Origin: Neptunomonas sp.
GTDB lineage: Bacteria; Pseudomonadota; Gammaproteobacteria; Pseudomonadales; Balneatricaceae
Assembly (NCBI RefSeq): GCF_016744175.1
Contig: NZ_JADGEV010000028.1
Span: 1 to 50,521 of the forward strand
Length of the DNA: 50,521 nt
Reading direction: 5' to 3'
Part shown: one piece after another, positions 8,356 to 16,503 of the stretch
How positions within the stretch are numbered: position 1 is the first letter of the stretch
Layout: each line of letters starts with the position of its first letter
Position numbers and translations under genes: made by a program
Notes under the pieces: generated by a model
Databases searched by the model: none
Told to the model about the DNA's origin: nothing
What the model saw: the letters and a program-made list of their open reading frames with translations, nothing else

Positions 8356-9370
8356 AGAAACTCTTCTTATATCTATAGTGGGTGCTGCTTTACTGGTCCC
8401 TTTTACAGCCATTGCTACAGAGAAATATAGTTTTGGTAAAACAGCTACTCTTGAAGAAATTGCCGGATGGGATATTGATATTCGCCCTGACGGTAAAGGT
8501 CTTCCCAATGGAAAGGGCAGTGTAGAAGATGGCGAAGTGTTGTATGAACAACTTTGTGCAACTTGTCATGGCCTATTTGGGGAGGGGGAAGCTCGTTGGC
8601 CGGTACTTGCTGGCGGTGTAGGAACGCTAACAGAAGAGAGGCCAACAAAGACAGTGGGTTCTTATTGGCCCTATGCGTCTACCTTGTATGACTATATTCG
8701 TCGGGCAATGCCGTTTACTGCGCCGCGCTCCTTAACGAATGAGCAGACATATCAACTGACAGCATATGTGCTTTATCTTAATGAGCTTGTTGATGAAGAT
8801 TTTGTGTTAACGCACGAAAACCTTTCACAAGTTGAAATGCCCAATAAAGATGGTTTTTTTGTAGACCCTCGCCCTGATGTTAAAAATGTTCGTTGTATGG
8901 AGGCGTGTAATGATCCTTCGAAGATGACAATTGAGGGTACTCTCAAAGGGATTACACCCGTTGGCCACTTTATAGAAGGGGCCGATGCACCTGCTGCTTC
9001 GCATGAAGGACAAGAAGATTTAGAGCGAGAGAAAGCACATGCTCGCAAGGCTGCGCTAACAGGTGAAGATGCAAAAGAAGCGGCGGGAAGCGAGACCGTA
9101 AAACTGTCTGATAAAGCGCTTGCCGGTAAAGAAACGTTTGATAATGCGTGTAAAGTTTGTCATGGCTCAGGTATAGCCGGTTCGCCAAAATTGGGTGATA
9201 TCGAAGCATGGGCTCCAAGGGTGAAGCAAGGCCTTTCAGTGTTAGTTGAACACGCTATTAAAGGGTTTGGTGGTGCCACAGGGATCATGCCGCCGAAGGG
9301 AGGGCGTGTAGATTTAAGCGATATGCAGGTTGAAGAGGCAGTCAACTATATGGTTGAGGCAAGCAAATAA
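8339..9370 (+). CDS. soxD: SoxD, diheme cytochrome c subunit of sulfane dehydrogenase
   Basis: 343 residues beginning with a Sec signal peptide (hydrophobic core TLLISIVGAALLVPF). Two CxxCH heme sites are visible, CATCH in the N-terminal cytochrome domain and CKVCH in the C-terminal one. Candidate distal methionines are in RRAMPF and GIMPPKGG. A charged Ala/Lys/Glu-rich linker separates the domains. It takes electrons from the SoxC molybdenum site. ATG 8339 is preceded by GGGGAGG and lies inside the end of soxC; the longer in-frame ORF starting at 8258 would bury the signal peptide, so I rejected it. Periplasmic partner of SoxC. Confidence 0.95.
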   Translation: MFRSLKETLLISIVGAALLVPFTAIATEKYSFGKTATLEEIAGWDIDIRPDGKGLPNGKGSVEDGEVLYEQLCATCHGLFGEGEARWPVLAGGVGTLTEERPTKTVGSYWPYASTLYDYIRRAMPFTAPRSLTNEQTYQLTAYVLYLNELVDEDFVLTHENLSQVEMPNKDGFFVDPRPDVKNVRCMEACNDPSKMTIEGTLKGITPVGHFIEGADAPAASHEGQEDLEREKAHARKAALTGEDAKEAAGSETVKLSDKALAGKETFDNACKVCHGSGIAGSPKLGDIEAWAPRVKQGLSVLVEHAIKGFGGATGIMPPKGGRVDLSDMQVEEAVNYMVEASK

Positions 9371-9458
9371 TACGAAGCTTCTAAGGTTTTGCATAAGCCG
9401 CTTGTGCTGCATAACAATAATAAAATCTGTCAGTAAAGACAGTTCAGAGGAGATAAGA

Positions 9459-9821
9459 ATGCGCAAATTGACCACATCTATGTGCGCAGCCGGTTTGTTA
9501 GCTTTAATAGTTACAACACCAGCCACTGCGATGACGACTCAGGAAGCCGTTGCTGAAGGTAAAGCTGTTTATATGGGTAAATCAAGAGGTAACTGTATCT
9601 CTTGTCACCAGATCAATGATCCTGATGCGAACCTTGCTGGTAACCAAGGGCCTCCTATGGTTGCTATGGCGCAGCGCTTTCCTGATAAACGCATGCTACG
9701 TGCGCAGGTTTGGGATGCGAGTAAAAATAACCCAATCACTATTATGCCACCACTTGGCAAGCATTGGATCTTGTCTGAAGAAGAGATCGATGCAGTGGTT
9801 GAATATATATACCAATTTTGA
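9459..9821 (+). CDS. soxX: SoxX, monoheme c-type cytochrome
   Basis: 120 residues: a signal peptide ending near ATA, one heme site CISCH, and the conserved MPPLGKH segment that carries the methionine ligand. SoxX pairs with SoxA to form SoxXA, which oxidatively joins thiosulfate to the SoxY cysteine. The start is ATG 9459 behind an AGAGGAGAT ribosome site; the longer in-frame ORF beginning at 9330 overlaps soxD and would hide the signal peptide. In this cluster soxX lies before soxYZ and is separated from soxA, its partner. Confidence 0.95.
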   Translation: MRKLTTSMCAAGLLALIVTTPATAMTTQEAVAEGKAVYMGKSRGNCISCHQINDPDANLAGNQGPPMVAMAQRFPDKRMLRAQVWDASKNNPITIMPPLGKHWILSEEEIDAVVEYIYQF

Positions 9822-9853
9822 TGTACCCCTAGGGTGTGTAAGAGGATAGAGAA

Positions 9854-10315
9854 ATGAGTATAGATCGTCGTACTGTGGTTAAGGCCATTGCAATGGGTGG
9901 TGCATTGATGGGTGCTAGTGTGTTAATGCCACGTATTGCACTTGCTGCATGGAGCAAAGAAGCATTTGAGGCAAAAGAGCAAACAGCTGCTATGAAAGCT
10001 TTGTTTGGTTCTGATGGGCTTGAAGAGAGTGCTGAAGTAAATTTAAAAGCGCCTGATATTGCAGAAAATGGTGCAGTTGTTCCTGTCACCGTAACTTCAT
10101 CGATGTCTGGAGTTGAGTCAATGAGTATCTTTATTGAAGGTAATCCATCACCACTAGCAGCAGAGTTTATGATTCCTGTTGGCACAAAGGCAGATGTATC
10201 TACTCGTGTTCGTATGGGGAAAACAACAAAAGTTACGGCTGTTGTAAAAGCCAATGGCAAGCTATATAGCGCGGCTAAAGAAGTAAAAGTTACTATCGGC
10301 GGATGTGGCGGTTAA
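9854..10315 (+). CDS. soxY: SoxY, thiosulfate-carrier subunit
   Basis: 153 residues ending in the diagnostic flexible tail GGCGG, whose cysteine covalently carries the sulfur intermediate. The N-terminus has a twin-arginine-like signal (DRRTVVKA followed by a hydrophobic stretch), as usual for SoxY exported with SoxZ. GAGGATAGAG precedes the ATG. soxZ follows after 21 nt. SoxYZ is the substrate carrier on which SoxXA, SoxB and SoxCD act in turn. Confidence 0.96.
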   Translation: MSIDRRTVVKAIAMGGALMGASVLMPRIALAAWSKEAFEAKEQTAAMKALFGSDGLEESAEVNLKAPDIAENGAVVPVTVTSSMSGVESMSIFIEGNPSPLAAEFMIPVGTKADVSTRVRMGKTTKVTAVVKANGKLYSAAKEVKVTIGGCGG

Positions 10316-10336
10316 TACGGATTGGAGAGACATAAA

Positions 10337-10654
10337 ATGGCTAAGAAAATGTTAAAAGTAAAAGCAAAAGCGTCCGGCGGTAAAACCAAAGTCAAATTAA
10401 TGGCTAAGCACATCATGGAATCTGGGCAGCGCAAAGATAAAAAAACGGGTGAGCTAATTCCAGCACTATTCATACAGAACCTGACGGTTAAGTACGCAGA
10501 CAAGGTTGTGTTTGAAGCGAACTTAGGGCCTGCAATCTCAAAAAACCCTTATTTGTCCTTCTCTTTTGATGGCGGTGCGAGTGGGGATGAATTGTCGATG
10601 ACGTGGACTGAGAACTCTGGGAAGACAGGTACTGAGTTAGCAGCTATTAAATAA
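10337..10654 (+). CDS. soxZ: SoxZ, partner of the SoxY sulfur carrier
   Basis: 105 residues, Lys-rich N-terminus (MAKKMLKVKAKASGG), an all-beta SoxZ fold by pattern, and no signal peptide, consistent with co-export bound to SoxY. The motif LIPALFIQNL is typical of the family. ATG 10337 is preceded by GGAGAG; an in-frame TTG at 10322 is less likely. Encoded directly after soxY, and SoxYZ form a heterodimer. Confidence 0.95.
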   Translation: MAKKMLKVKAKASGGKTKVKLMAKHIMESGQRKDKKTGELIPALFIQNLTVKYADKVVFEANLGPAISKNPYLSFSFDGGASGDELSMTWTENSGKTGTELAAIK

Positions 10655-10715
10655 ATAAAGCTAGGCCTTTAAGTGGGTCTGCTTAACCCATCGGTAAAGG
10701 GTGGAGTATTAGCGA

Positions 10716-11582
10716 ATGAAAATAATAAAAAATATTACAATCGGTCTGAGTCTTTTAATGAGTACTCAGTTGGTTTTTTCAGCACAACCCGGCACAACGT
10801 TAGCCTCTGTCAACCCAGAAGCTGATCGAATGGCGCTACAACAATTCTTTAAAAAACGTTTTCCCGATGCAGAGTTGGCGGACTACGTTAATGGTATCTA
10901 CGCAGTAGATGCTGACTCAAGGACACAATGGGAAGACCTTGAATCTTTCCCTCCTTATGAGTTTGATGTTGAAGAGGGAGAGCGCCTATTTAAGACAGCG
11001 TTTGCTAACGGTAAAGGTTATGCAGATTGTTTTGAAAAAGGGGGAATTGGTATACGCCAAAACTTCCCTTATTGGGATAAAAAAGCCGGCACTGTAAAAA
11101 CGTTAGAACAAGAAATAAACGAATGTCGCGAAAGCAATGGTGAGAAGCCATTGAAGTGGGGCAAAGGGCCTATTGCTCAGATCTCTGCTTATATGGCATG
11201 GACCTCTCGCGATAACGTGTTCGATATAAAAATTCCTGAAGGTGATGAGGGAGCGCTTGCCGCTTATCTAGATGGTAAAAAATTCTTTTACACAAAACGT
11301 GGTCAGTTGAACCTGTCATGTGCAAATTGTCATGTACAAGGTTCAAATGTGCGTATACGTGCAGATTTAGCAAGCCCTTCATTAGGGCATACAAGCCATT
11401 TTCCTGTATTTCGTTCAAAGTGGGGTGAGTTAGGCACTTTGCATCGTCGCTATAAAGGCTGTCATAAAGACAGTCGCTCTCAGCCTTTAGGTATGCAGCA
11501 TGAGACATTTCGGAATCTTGAGTATTTCCAGACATACATGAGCAACGGTCTTGTTGTGAATGGTCCTGGTTCACGTAAATAG
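10716..11582 (+). CDS. soxA: SoxA, monoheme-type L-cysteine S-thiosulfotransferase subunit
   Basis: 288 residues with a Sec signal peptide. A single CxxCH heme site (CANCH) is present. The position of the N-terminal heme of diheme SoxA holds a lone cysteine (ADCFEKGGIG) and a partner cysteine in NECRESNG, the pattern of monoheme SoxA in which these form a disulfide. The motif RRYKGCHKDSR carries the cysteine that ligates the active-site heme. With SoxX it attaches thiosulfate to SoxY. GGTGGAG precedes the ATG. A 61-nt gap with a small hairpin separates it from soxZ. Confidence 0.95.
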   Translation: MKIIKNITIGLSLLMSTQLVFSAQPGTTLASVNPEADRMALQQFFKKRFPDAELADYVNGIYAVDADSRTQWEDLESFPPYEFDVEEGERLFKTAFANGKGYADCFEKGGIGIRQNFPYWDKKAGTVKTLEQEINECRESNGEKPLKWGKGPIAQISAYMAWTSRDNVFDIKIPEGDEGALAAYLDGKKFFYTKRGQLNLSCANCHVQGSNVRIRADLASPSLGHTSHFPVFRSKWGELGTLHRRYKGCHKDSRSQPLGMQHETFRNLEYFQTYMSNGLVVNGPGSRK

Positions 11583-11593
11583 GAGAGGCAAAG

Positions 11594-12016
11594 ATGAAGA
11601 AATTGATAGCGATTGTCGCTACTGTTGTGTTCCTTCCTGCTGCAGCAATGGCAGAGACTTTTGATGACGCATTTGACATGAATCGTGCTATGCACGGAAA
11701 AGGCTATACCTTTACTTGGTCCGGCAAACAGTACTCTACTGATCACTTAGAAGAAGTTGAGGCTCGCGTTGCTGCGACAAAAGAAAATGCAGAAGACTTA
11801 ATTGCCAAAGCTAAAGCAAAAAATGCAGAAGTAGCTAACGTTGGTTTTGAATGGAAGCTTACAAAGGGGATCCTTAAAGATGCTGAAGCCGCTATGGTGA
11901 GTGGAGATTACCGTAAAGCTCTAGACCTAGCAGCACAGGCTAAATACCACGCTCGTATTGGTTTGGAGCAACACGCTTACGCTGAGAATAACTGGCACCT
12001 TTCAGTTCCTCAATAA
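11594..12016 (+). CDS. SoxXA-associated small periplasmic protein (SoxK-like)
   Basis: 140 residues with a clear signal peptide (MKKLIAIVATVVFLPAAAMA), then an Ala/Lys/Glu-rich helical protein. The segment FEWKLTKGILKDAEAAM followed by a GDYRKALDLAAQAKYHA helix resembles, from memory, the SoxXA-binding protein (SoxK/SAXB) group, in which a W-containing helix precedes a short helical repeat. It starts 11 nt after soxA behind AGGAGAGG, so it is surely cotranscribed. SoxK proteins are reported to stimulate SoxXA. This one is longer than the shortest members I recall, with an extra N-terminal part and a Trp/His-containing tail. Confidence 0.7.
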   Translation: MKKLIAIVATVVFLPAAAMAETFDDAFDMNRAMHGKGYTFTWSGKQYSTDHLEEVEARVAATKENAEDLIAKAKAKNAEVANVGFEWKLTKGILKDAEAAMVSGDYRKALDLAAQAKYHARIGLEQHAYAENNWHLSVPQ

Positions 12017-12030
12017 TATGTCTTTTAAAG

Positions 12031-12066
12031 TACCTGTAGTGGCAGTGCTGCTGCGGGTATTTTTTT
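12031..12066 (+). terminator. intrinsic terminator/attenuator between the SoxK-like gene and soxB
   Basis: A 9-bp stem (TACCTGTAG with CTGCGGGTA, two G-U pairs), an 11-nt loop and seven T form a full intrinsic terminator. It lies in the 68-nt gap before soxB, which has the same orientation, so it may lower soxB expression relative to the upstream genes. Confidence 0.75.
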
Positions 12067-12084
12067 GCCTGAAGGTGAAAATTT

Positions 12085-13854
12085 ATGTCTATGTCACGCC
12101 GTGAGTTTGCTCAGCTCTTAGGTCTTGCAGGTGCTGCAGGTGTTTTACCCTCTACTGGTTTTGCTGCCTCCAAGCAATCTGTAGACCCATATGAAGTCGC
12201 TAATTTTGGTAATGTGCGTTTGTTGCACATGACTGACTGTCATGCACAATTACTGCCTATTTATTTCAGGGAGCCTAATGTCAATTTGGGTATGGGAGCG
12301 GCTAAAGGACAAGCTCCTCACCTTGTTGGGGACAAGTTGTTAAGCCATTTTGGAATCAATTCAAACTCTTTAGAAGCGCATGCTTTTTCTTGTTTACAGT
12401 ACGAAGAAGCTGCCGTTAAATATGGGAAAGTAGGCGGTTTTGCTCATATTAAAACATTGGTAGAGCGCTTACGGGAATCATATGGACGAGAGAAAACATT
12501 ATTGTTGGATGGTGGGGATACATGGCAAGGTTCAGGTACCTCTTACAAGACTCGCGGCATGGATATGGTTCAGGCAGCTAATGAGTTAGGTGTGGACTTC
12601 ATGACGGGGCACTGGGAGTTTACCTATCATCAAGAGGAGATTCTAAAGAATATTAAAGCCTTTAATGGTGAGTTTTTGGCGCAAAATGTGTTTGTTACTG
12701 AAGATGCTCTTTTCGATGGTGCGGATGAATATATACATGATGAGGATTCAGGACATGTCTTTAAGCCGTACAACATAAAAGAGATAGGTGGTGTGCGCAT
12801 TGCCATTATCGGCCAAGCCTTCCCTCGGACAAAAATTGCTAATCCTGCTCGTTTTATCCCTGACTGGACGTTTGATATATACGACGATCGATTACAGGAG
12901 CAGGTAAATCACATCCGCGAAAATGACAATGTTGATGCTGTCATTGTTATTTCGCATAACGGTATGGATGTTGATCTTGCGATGGCAAACCGGGTATCGG
13001 GTGTCGATGTGATCTTGGGTGGGCATACTCATGATGGCATTCCAACACCGACGATTGTAAAAAATAATGGTGGAAAAACATTAGTCTGTAATGTTGGCTC
13101 AAACGGTAAATTTGTCGGTGTTATGGATCTAGATATACGGGATGGCAAGGTGCAAGATTTCCGTTACCGCCTAATGCCAGTCTTTTCTGAGTTATTAGCA
13201 CCAGATGAGAGTATGGCGAAGTTAATCACGGATATCCGTGCTCCCTATCTACCTTGGTTAACTGAAGAGTTAGCACCTGCTGATGAGCTGATGTTCCGTC
13301 GAGGAAACTTTAACGGTACTTTTGATCAGGTTATTTGCGACGCACTACGAAAGGTAAATGATGCTCAAATATCCTTATCACCAGGGTTTCGTTGGGGGAC
13401 AACGGTACTAAAAGGCCAAATGGTAACGATGGAGCATGTGTTGGATCAGACGTGCCTGACATACCCCGAGACTTATGTTCGTGAGATGAAAGGCTCTGAG
13501 CTGAAACTCATTTTGGAAGATGTGGCAGATAACTTGTTCAACCCAGAACCTTATTTGCAGTCCGGTGGGGATATGGTGCGTGTTGGAGGTTTTGATTATG
13601 TTTGTGATCCGGCTGAAACCATTGGGAGGCGTATTAGCGAGATGACACTAGATAATGGCGAAAAAGTGGATGCTGATAAATCATATAAAGTCAGTGGATG
13701 GGCAACGGTCGGTGCGCGATCTGAGGGAGCCGACATTTGGGATGTTGTGGCTGAGTATTTAAAAGACCGTAAAGTGGCCAGTATTGATAAACTTAATACA
13801 CCAAAGTTGAAAAATATTGCGGGCAACCCAGGGATAGTTGATTACCCTGTATAG
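12085..13854 (+). CDS. soxB: SoxB, thiosulfohydrolase (dimanganese)
   Basis: 589 residues of the 5'-nucleotidase/metallophosphatase superfamily. A twin-arginine signal (SRREFAQLLG) starts the protein. Metal-binding motifs are visible: HMTDCHAQL (Asp51, His53), GGDTWQGSG, TGHWEFTYH, ISHNG and GGHTHDG. SoxB hydrolyses the SoxY-cysteine-S-thiosulfonate to release sulfate. The length fits the family (about 560-600). The ATG is preceded by GAAGGTG. It closes the cluster behind an attenuator-like hairpin. No soxV, soxW or soxS is present in the window. Confidence 0.97.
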   Translation: MSMSRREFAQLLGLAGAAGVLPSTGFAASKQSVDPYEVANFGNVRLLHMTDCHAQLLPIYFREPNVNLGMGAAKGQAPHLVGDKLLSHFGINSNSLEAHAFSCLQYEEAAVKYGKVGGFAHIKTLVERLRESYGREKTLLLDGGDTWQGSGTSYKTRGMDMVQAANELGVDFMTGHWEFTYHQEEILKNIKAFNGEFLAQNVFVTEDALFDGADEYIHDEDSGHVFKPYNIKEIGGVRIAIIGQAFPRTKIANPARFIPDWTFDIYDDRLQEQVNHIRENDNVDAVIVISHNGMDVDLAMANRVSGVDVILGGHTHDGIPTPTIVKNNGGKTLVCNVGSNGKFVGVMDLDIRDGKVQDFRYRLMPVFSELLAPDESMAKLITDIRAPYLPWLTEELAPADELMFRRGNFNGTFDQVICDALRKVNDAQISLSPGFRWGTTVLKGQMVTMEHVLDQTCLTYPETYVREMKGSELKLILEDVADNLFNPEPYLQSGGDMVRVGGFDYVCDPAETIGRRISEMTLDNGEKVDADKSYKVSGWATVGARSEGADIWDVVAEYLKDRKVASIDKLNTPKLKNIAGNPGIVDYPV

Positions 13855-13862
13855 AAAGGACG

Positions 13863-13900
13863 GCACCATTATTGCTTAGCTCTTATGGTGCTTTCACTTT
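13863..13900 (+). terminator. terminator-like hairpin after soxB
   Basis: GCACCAT and ATGGTGC pair around a 15-nt loop, followed by CTTTCACTTT. The T-run is interrupted, so efficiency is uncertain. Confidence 0.55.
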
Positions 13901-14013
13901 AACGTCTGCTTGTAAAATGCCTGATGAAAAGTGAATCGCTGCATCGATAGGTTATATCTGTTTTGCTACGTTTATTTTAGAATAGCCAGCAAACTGATAA
14001 TGGAGAAGATGTT

Positions 14014-14700
14014 GTGGTATTTAAGCCCTGGATAATTATGCCTGTATTGTGCTTCTTGATCGCAGGTTGCCAAACAACCGCTGTTCTCCCTGAGCCTGCT
14101 GCAGAAGCACCACCGCCACCATCAACTGAAGAAGTTGAAAAACGAACACCACTTGTTGTGCCTAATACCGCTCAATTAGAAGCAACTAGGGCCGAGAATG
14201 TAGAGTATCTGTCCGGTCAACTGTCGACAATGCAAGAGCAGGTCATTCAAATTAAAGCAGATACATCTGAGTTGAGAAAAACGACTCAAATACTGCTGGC
14301 TCGCGCGCAAATGTTGTCTGATCAGTCGGCAAAAATAGTCTCTGAGAATATAGGCGGTTCTATTAGTTCAACCCAAGAAGCCCCAGATCTTGAGCAACTA
14401 ACAAAACAATTAAAAAGTTTGATAAAACGTACTGATGCACAATATCAGCTAGTTTCTGGTTATACGGCAAAAGGGGAGTGGGTACTGATCCGCTATGACC
14501 GCTTTAGCGGTGAGTCGTGGTTGGCGGATCAGGGACAATGGAACCTGCTGAATGAGTCAGAAGAGGTGTTGCCGTCTGTCTTCACCATCCAACTTTTACG
14601 TGCCGACAAGGATATAAAAGGGTATGTTGCTGCACGAGTAGACCAAGCTACAGGGCAATCCTGGTGGTTAAAGCAAGATACATGGTTAATGCTTCAATAG
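14014..14700 (+). CDS. putative lipoprotein with coiled coil and TGxSW repeats
   Basis: 228 residues. The N-terminus is a lipoprotein signal with lipobox LIAGC, so it is probably membrane-anchored in the periplasm. It continues with a Pro-rich stretch (PEPAAEAPPPPS), a long helical region (about 60-140, likely coiled coil) and a C-terminal domain with two related units: YDRFSGESWLADQGQW and VDQATGQSWWLKQDTW. Units of this kind (an Asp, TGxSW, then a downstream Trp) occur in many uncharacterised proteins. The start is GTG 14014 with GGAGA upstream; ATG 14038 would leave a very short signal. epmC follows after 19 nt. I do not recognise a function, and a link to the Sox cluster is not shown. Confidence 0.75.
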   Translation: MVFKPWIIMPVLCFLIAGCQTTAVLPEPAAEAPPPPSTEEVEKRTPLVVPNTAQLEATRAENVEYLSGQLSTMQEQVIQIKADTSELRKTTQILLARAQMLSDQSAKIVSENIGGSISSTQEAPDLEQLTKQLKSLIKRTDAQYQLVSGYTAKGEWVLIRYDRFSGESWLADQGQWNLLNESEEVLPSVFTIQLLRADKDIKGYVAARVDQATGQSWWLKQDTWLMLQ

Positions 14701-14719
14701 GCACAGAGGAAAGATTTAG

Positions 14720-15265
14720 TTGAGTAACGCACCCCACCTTTATCGCGATTTGATCACTCTATTTAATGAGTGTTTTGCTGATGCCTATAACACTCGTTTA
14801 GTTAAAGGCGGGGATGAGCCTATCTACTTACCTGCTGATGAAAAACGAGATTATCATGCAATTTATTTTGCACATGGTTATTACAGCAGCGGTTTACATG
14901 AAATATCGCATTGGCTTATTGCCGGAGATGAGCGGCGTAAATTAGAAGATTTTGGTTATTGGTACGTGCCTGATGGGCGTACTGCTGAGCAACAGAAAAT
15001 CTTTGAGCAAGTTGAGATTAAACCTCAGGCTATTGAATGGATTCTATCAGTTGCAGCGGGATATCACTTTCATATCAGTGCGGATAACTTGAATGGTGAA
15101 GCGACAGATGCTTCTGAATTTAAGCAGGCAGTATTTGCTCAGGTTAGAATCTATAGAAAGCAAGGCTTGCCTGAGAGGGCAGAGCAGCTACGAAGCAAGC
15201 TCAGTCATTTCTATGGTACTCCTGATTACATAAGTTCGGAGTGCTTTGACTTTTCTTCGATTTAG
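14720..15265 (+). CDS. epmC: elongation factor P hydroxylase EpmC
   Basis: 181 residues, close to the 182 of E. coli EpmC (YfcM). The putative metal site is HEISHW (His60, Glu61, His64), and IYFAHGYYSSGLHE and FGYWYVPDGRT are family-typical. EpmC hydroxylates the beta-lysylated lysine of EF-P, the last step of the EpmA/EpmB/EpmC modification. The start is TTG 14720 behind GAGGAAAG, 19 nt after the lipoprotein gene, so the two are probably cotranscribed. Cytoplasmic. EpmA, EpmB and EF-P are not in this window. Confidence 0.92.
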   Translation: MSNAPHLYRDLITLFNECFADAYNTRLVKGGDEPIYLPADEKRDYHAIYFAHGYYSSGLHEISHWLIAGDERRKLEDFGYWYVPDGRTAEQQKIFEQVEIKPQAIEWILSVAAGYHFHISADNLNGEATDASEFKQAVFAQVRIYRKQGLPERAEQLRSKLSHFYGTPDYISSECFDFSSI

Positions 15266-15368
15266 ATTTCTATAAGTCTTTGTGTTGGTGCACTTAGCCT
15301 ACTTTTTTGCCAAATCTTAATGTAGGTTTGGTTTTTACACATTACATTAGCTAGATCTTCTATGTATT

Positions 15369-15398
15369 GAGTAGCTTTCATAATTGCGAAAGCTACTC
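15369..15398. terminator. bidirectional terminator-like hairpin between epmC and the copper operon
   Basis: GAGTAGCTTTC and GAAAGCTACTC form a perfect 11-bp stem around an 8-nt loop between convergent genes. Neither side has a strong T-run. Confidence 0.55.
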
Positions 15399-15414
15399 AC
15401 CTTCCTTTACTTAT

Positions 15415-15882
15415 CTATTCTGCTGTTGTGGCGTGCTTATGCATCATTTTTTTGCCACCCATTGGCATGATTTTTTTGACAGGAACCTGCAGAGATTTTT
15501 GTGATCCATCTGAGAAAGTCAATGAAAGGTTAATGTGTTCACCGGCGTGTAAGTTACGTGTCAATCCAATCATCATAATATGCATGCCACCAGGTTGTAA
15601 TGTAACTTTCTGATCTGAAGGCAGTTTTATTTCGTTAATTTGTCTCATACGCATGACGCCGTTATCTTGTATGTGCGTATGCAGCTCTACGTTTTTTGCT
15701 GCATCACTTGTAGCAGAGACTAGGCTAAGGCCTTTTTCATCGTCATTAGTAATTTGCATAAACGTTGCGCTATTCATCTGACCAGGAGGTACGGCACGGG
15801 CATAGGCCCCGTCAATATGCACTTCGGCTGTGGCCAATTGAGAGCTTAGTAATAATATGGTTGATAGTAGTACTTTTTTCAT
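15415..15882 (-). CDS. periplasmic copper chaperone PCu(A)C
   Basis: 155 residues with a Sec signal peptide. The PCu(A)C copper motif H-x10-M-x21-H-x-M is complete: the His of HTHIQDNG, the Met of MRMRQ, then H and M of GGMHIM. The C-terminus is Lys/Met/His-rich (MPMGGKKMMHKHA), another possible copper site. It delivers Cu(I) to the CuA or CuB site of cytochrome oxidases. AGGAAAG precedes the ATG. It lies 12 nt downstream of the SCO gene on the minus strand and is the last gene of a three-gene operon. Confidence 0.95.
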   Translation of the reverse strand: MKKVLLSTILLLSSQLATAEVHIDGAYARAVPPGQMNSATFMQITNDDEKGLSLVSATSDAAKNVELHTHIQDNGVMRMRQINEIKLPSDQKVTLQPGGMHIMMIGLTRNLHAGEHINLSLTFSDGSQKSLQVPVKKIMPMGGKKMMHKHATTAE

Positions 15883-15894
15883 GACACTTTCCTG

Positions 15895-16503
15895 TTATTT
15901 CTGAGCAAGCAGAGTTCTTATTTCTAGCAACACATCAGCCGGCGAGCTGTTATGCGATAAAGGTTTGTATAGCTTTCCTTTTGTATTGATGAGGTAGATT
16001 CTTGATGAGTGATCAACTGCATAACCCATAGCAGAGTCATTCATTTCTACAATGCGGTAGAAAGAGCCATACTGTTTAACTACTTGATCAATATCGGATT
16101 TTTTACCAGTAATGCCTGTGAGCATAGGGCTGAAGAATTTAACATACGCTTCTAGTTTTTCTGGAGTATCTCTATCGGGGTCTACACTAATAAAAAGTCC
16201 TGCAACATTCTCTTTTTCTTGCTCGTTAAGTCCTTTGAATGCCTGAGTCATGACAGCAAGAGCTGTAGGGCAGACGTCGGGACATGAAGCGTACCCAATA
16301 TATAAAGCCACAACCTTTCCTTTATAGTCACTTAAAGAAACCGGGCCTGCGTGTGACTCTAGTGTAAAGTCGCCGCCGAGGGTCGTGATATTATCGCTAT
16401 TGATGGTTTGTGGTCTTAATACAAAAATAGCGGCTAAACCAATAAGCATTAAAACGGTGAGTACGAGCAGTAAGCGTAATGTTGAAAGAGTGCGGTGTTT
16501 CAT
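15895..16503 (-). CDS. SCO1/SenC family copper-binding protein
   Basis: 202 residues: an N-terminal membrane anchor (about residues 10-30), then a thioredoxin-like domain with the copper/thiol motif CPDVC (Cys74, Cys78) and the distal histidine in AVDHSS. SCO proteins metallate or reduce the CuA site of cytochrome c oxidase. The start codon overlaps the stop of the upstream gene by 4 nt, and PCu(A)C follows at once, so all three genes are likely translated from one message. Confidence 0.95.
   Translation of the reverse strand: MKHRTLSTLRLLLVLTVLMLIGLAAIFVLRPQTINSDNITTLGGDFTLESHAGPVSLSDYKGKVVALYIGYASCPDVCPTALAVMTQAFKGLNEQEKENVAGLFISVDPDRDTPEKLEAYVKFFSPMLTGITGKKSDIDQVVKQYGSFYRIVEMNDSAMGYAVDHSSRIYLINTKGKLYKPLSHNSSPADVLLEIRTLLAQK

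Noticed and set aside
9330-9458. Longer soxX ORF overlapping the end of soxD
   Set aside because: The signal peptide begins at ATG 9459 behind a good ribosome site; the upstream residues are soxD read in another frame.
15428-15613. Plus-strand 61-residue ORF opposite the PCu(A)C gene, and a 171-residue ORF at 16495-17010
   Set aside because: Both are antisense shadows of well-supported minus-strand genes with motifs and ribosome sites.
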